This document shows, piece after piece, positions 5,595-6,156 of a stretch of DNA of 6,156 bases; position 1 is the first letter of the stretch; the number at the start of each line of letters is the position of its first letter. Origin of the DNA: Sedimentisphaerales bacterium. Its GTDB lineage: Bacteria > Planctomycetota > Phycisphaerae > Sedimentisphaerales > SM23-30. The translations under genes were made by a program, and so were the position numbers. Location of the stretch: positions 1 to 6,156 of the forward strand of contig DAOWIP010000127.1 of assembly GCA_030640865.1 (NCBI GenBank), written 5' to 3'. Below the pieces are notes generated by a model. It did no database searches. It saw only the letters and a list, made by a program, of their open reading frames with translations, and was not told the DNA's origin.

Positions 5595-5618
5595 TTTTTC
5601 GGCAAAGCCGAAAAATAG
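5592..5618. repeat. Perfect 12-bp palindrome overlapping the 3' end of the tRNA
   Basis: CTATTTTTCGGC (5592-5603), loop AAA, GCCGAAAAATAG (5607-5618) is a perfect inverted repeat. Its left arm takes in the last three tRNA bases (CTA). The T run lies on the 5' side of the core on both strands and an A run on the 3' side, so it is not a canonical intrinsic terminator. The T5 run after the acceptor stem could still help end the tRNA transcript. The hairpin might also mark an insertion edge, because the cassette repeats begin 2 nt later. Confidence 0.6.
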
Positions 5619-5619
5619 A

Positions 5620-5728
5620 GCAGGTGATAGGTGAACAGGTGAAAGATAGGCTCACGCCGATAATTAAGGCTAAAGCTTCAAAATACCCATTCACCTGCGG
5701 TCAACTGTTCTCCTGCTCAACTGCTCAA
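5620..5728. repeat. Short-repeat region with inverted copies ahead of the four-helix-bundle gene
   Basis: The left side carries GGTGATA, GGTGAACA and GGTGAAAGATAGG in tandem (5622-5650). The right side carries reverse-complement counterparts: GCAGGTGA (5620-5627) matches TCACCTGC (5691-5698), and CAGGTGAA (5636-5643) matches TTCACCTG (5690-5697). Degenerate TCAACTGTTC and CTGCTCAACTGCTC follow. GGTGAACA recurs in the tandem array behind the gene. The 147-nt gap from tRNA to gene is filled mostly by this repeat material. Confidence 0.55.
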
Positions 5729-5741
5729 AAAGGGTACTCAA

Positions 5742-6110
5742 ATGGCCTTTATGTTCGAAAAACTCGAGGTCTATCAGAAAGCCGTTGATCTGGCTGAACA
5801 AATTATTAGTCTTACCGAACAATTTCCCAAAGGATTCTATTTCCTCACTAATCAACTCAATCGAGCATCCCTGTCTATTTCGTTAAATATCGCTGAAGGC
5901 AACGGCCGATTCACAAAAAATGACCGGAAACACTTTTTCATTATTGCCAGAGGGAGTACGCAAGAATGCATCCCTTTACTGGAAATAGCAAAAAGGAAAC
6001 GACTCATTACAGCGCAAAAAGTTATAAATTTACGCGATCAATTGGAAATTATCGCCAAAATGATCTCAGGCCTGATTAACGGTCTGAAAAATAGGGCAGG
6101 TGAACAGTAG
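5742..6110 (+). CDS. Four-helix-bundle protein, S23 / 23S rRNA intervening-sequence protein family
   Basis: This 122-residue protein has the usual length and signatures of the family (TIGR02436, PF05635): FEKLEVYQKAVDLAEQI at the start, LTNQLNRASLSISLNIAEGNGR (35-56), FFIIARGSTQECIPLLEIA (65-83), and a last helix (about 95-116). Members were first found encoded by insertions in 23S rRNA genes and also act as accessory (Avd) proteins of diversity-generating retroelements. Most stand alone with no known function; they form helical bundles that oligomerise and may bind nucleic acid. Here there is no rRNA, reverse transcriptase or variable repeat pair in view, so it is the stand-alone type. AGGG lies 7 nt before the ATG at 5742; a second ATG at 5751 is possible. 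The stop codon TAG (6108-6110) lies inside the first unit of the downstream tandem array, so the last residues (about AGEQ) come from repeat sequence. Read-through from the tRNA promoter is possible. Confidence 0.92.
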   Translation: MAFMFEKLEVYQKAVDLAEQIISLTEQFPKGFYFLTNQLNRASLSISLNIAEGNGRFTKNDRKHFFIIARGSTQECIPLLEIAKRKRLITAQKVINLRDQLEIIAKMISGLINGLKNRAGEQ

Positions 6111-6156
6111 ATAGGTGAACAGTAGATAGGTGAACAGTAGATAGGTGAACAGTAGA
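6098..6156 (+). repeat. 15-nt tandem repeat array (AGGTGAACAGTAGAT), continues past window
   Basis: Three exact copies (6098-6112, 6113-6127, 6128-6142) and 14 of 15 nt of a fourth (6143-6156) run to the edge. The unit combines GGTGAACA, also seen ahead of the gene at 5631-5637 and its surroundings, with GTAGATA. The first unit overlaps the 3' end and stop codon of the four-helix-bundle gene. The copies are identical, so the array is either recent or actively homogenised. Total length is unknown. Confidence 0.9.

Noticed and set aside
5592..5618. Rho-independent terminator of the tRNA
   Set aside because: The T run precedes the stem core on both strands; the 3' side is a run of A.
5742..6110. 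Avd protein of a diversity-generating retroelement
   Set aside because: There is no reverse transcriptase, no template/variable repeat pair and no target gene in the window; the stand-alone family member is the simpler reading.
6098..6156. CRISPR array
   Set aside because: Units of 15 nt follow each other with no spacers, and there are no cas genes.

Overview
This 6.2-kb window is ordinary bacterial chromosome. It holds four complete protein genes, one gene cut by the left edge, one tRNA gene, and several repeat or structured non-coding stretches. No rRNA, ribosomal protein or other firm taxonomic marker is present. The mix suggests Planctomycetota, possibly Phycisphaerae-like: a stand-alone four-helix-bundle (S23-type) protein among short purine-rich repeats, a large CgeB-like glycosyltransferase, an HD-GYP protein and a DUF502 membrane protein, at moderate GC with AT-rich intergenic DNA. 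This is inference and weakly held; other Gram-negative phyla fit too.

Layout. Positions 1-470 (minus) carry the N-terminal part of a DUF502 membrane protein. Positions 471-857 are non-coding: a candidate promoter for DUF502, a leader with a strong but misplaced Shine-Dalgarno sequence, five degenerate 7-nt tandem repeats and a nested inverted repeat. Positions 858-2795 (plus) encode a 645-residue two-part glycosyltransferase, which converges on an HD-GYP protein at 2878-4137 (minus). A 345-nt gap (4138-4482) follows. It holds a candidate promoter and an RNA that can fold, on the HD-GYP sense strand, into an H-type pseudoknot closed by a helix and followed by seven Us, which is a riboswitch or attenuator-like layout. 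Next come a NarL/FixJ-type response regulator (4483-5151, minus) and a 369-nt divergent promoter region. A tRNA with CAU anticodon lies at 5521-5594 (plus), and a four-helix-bundle protein at 5742-6110 (plus) is bracketed by related short repeats. Its stop codon lies inside a 15-nt tandem array that runs off the right edge.

How the genes may work together. The response regulator and the HD-GYP protein are co-oriented and may form a signalling pair, with phosphorylation-controlled transcription and cyclic-di-nucleotide turnover. No histidine kinase is in view, and the HD-GYP gene appears to have its own promoter and structured leader. The response-regulator and tRNA promoters face away from each other and share a 12-nt -10/discriminator sequence. 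The glycosyltransferase and DUF502 protein have no visible functional tie to the rest. The four-helix-bundle gene and its repeats look like a cassette sitting behind the tRNA.

The best candidate for something undescribed is the pseudoknot leader at 4223-4286. The repeat-bracketed cassette next to the tRNA is second.
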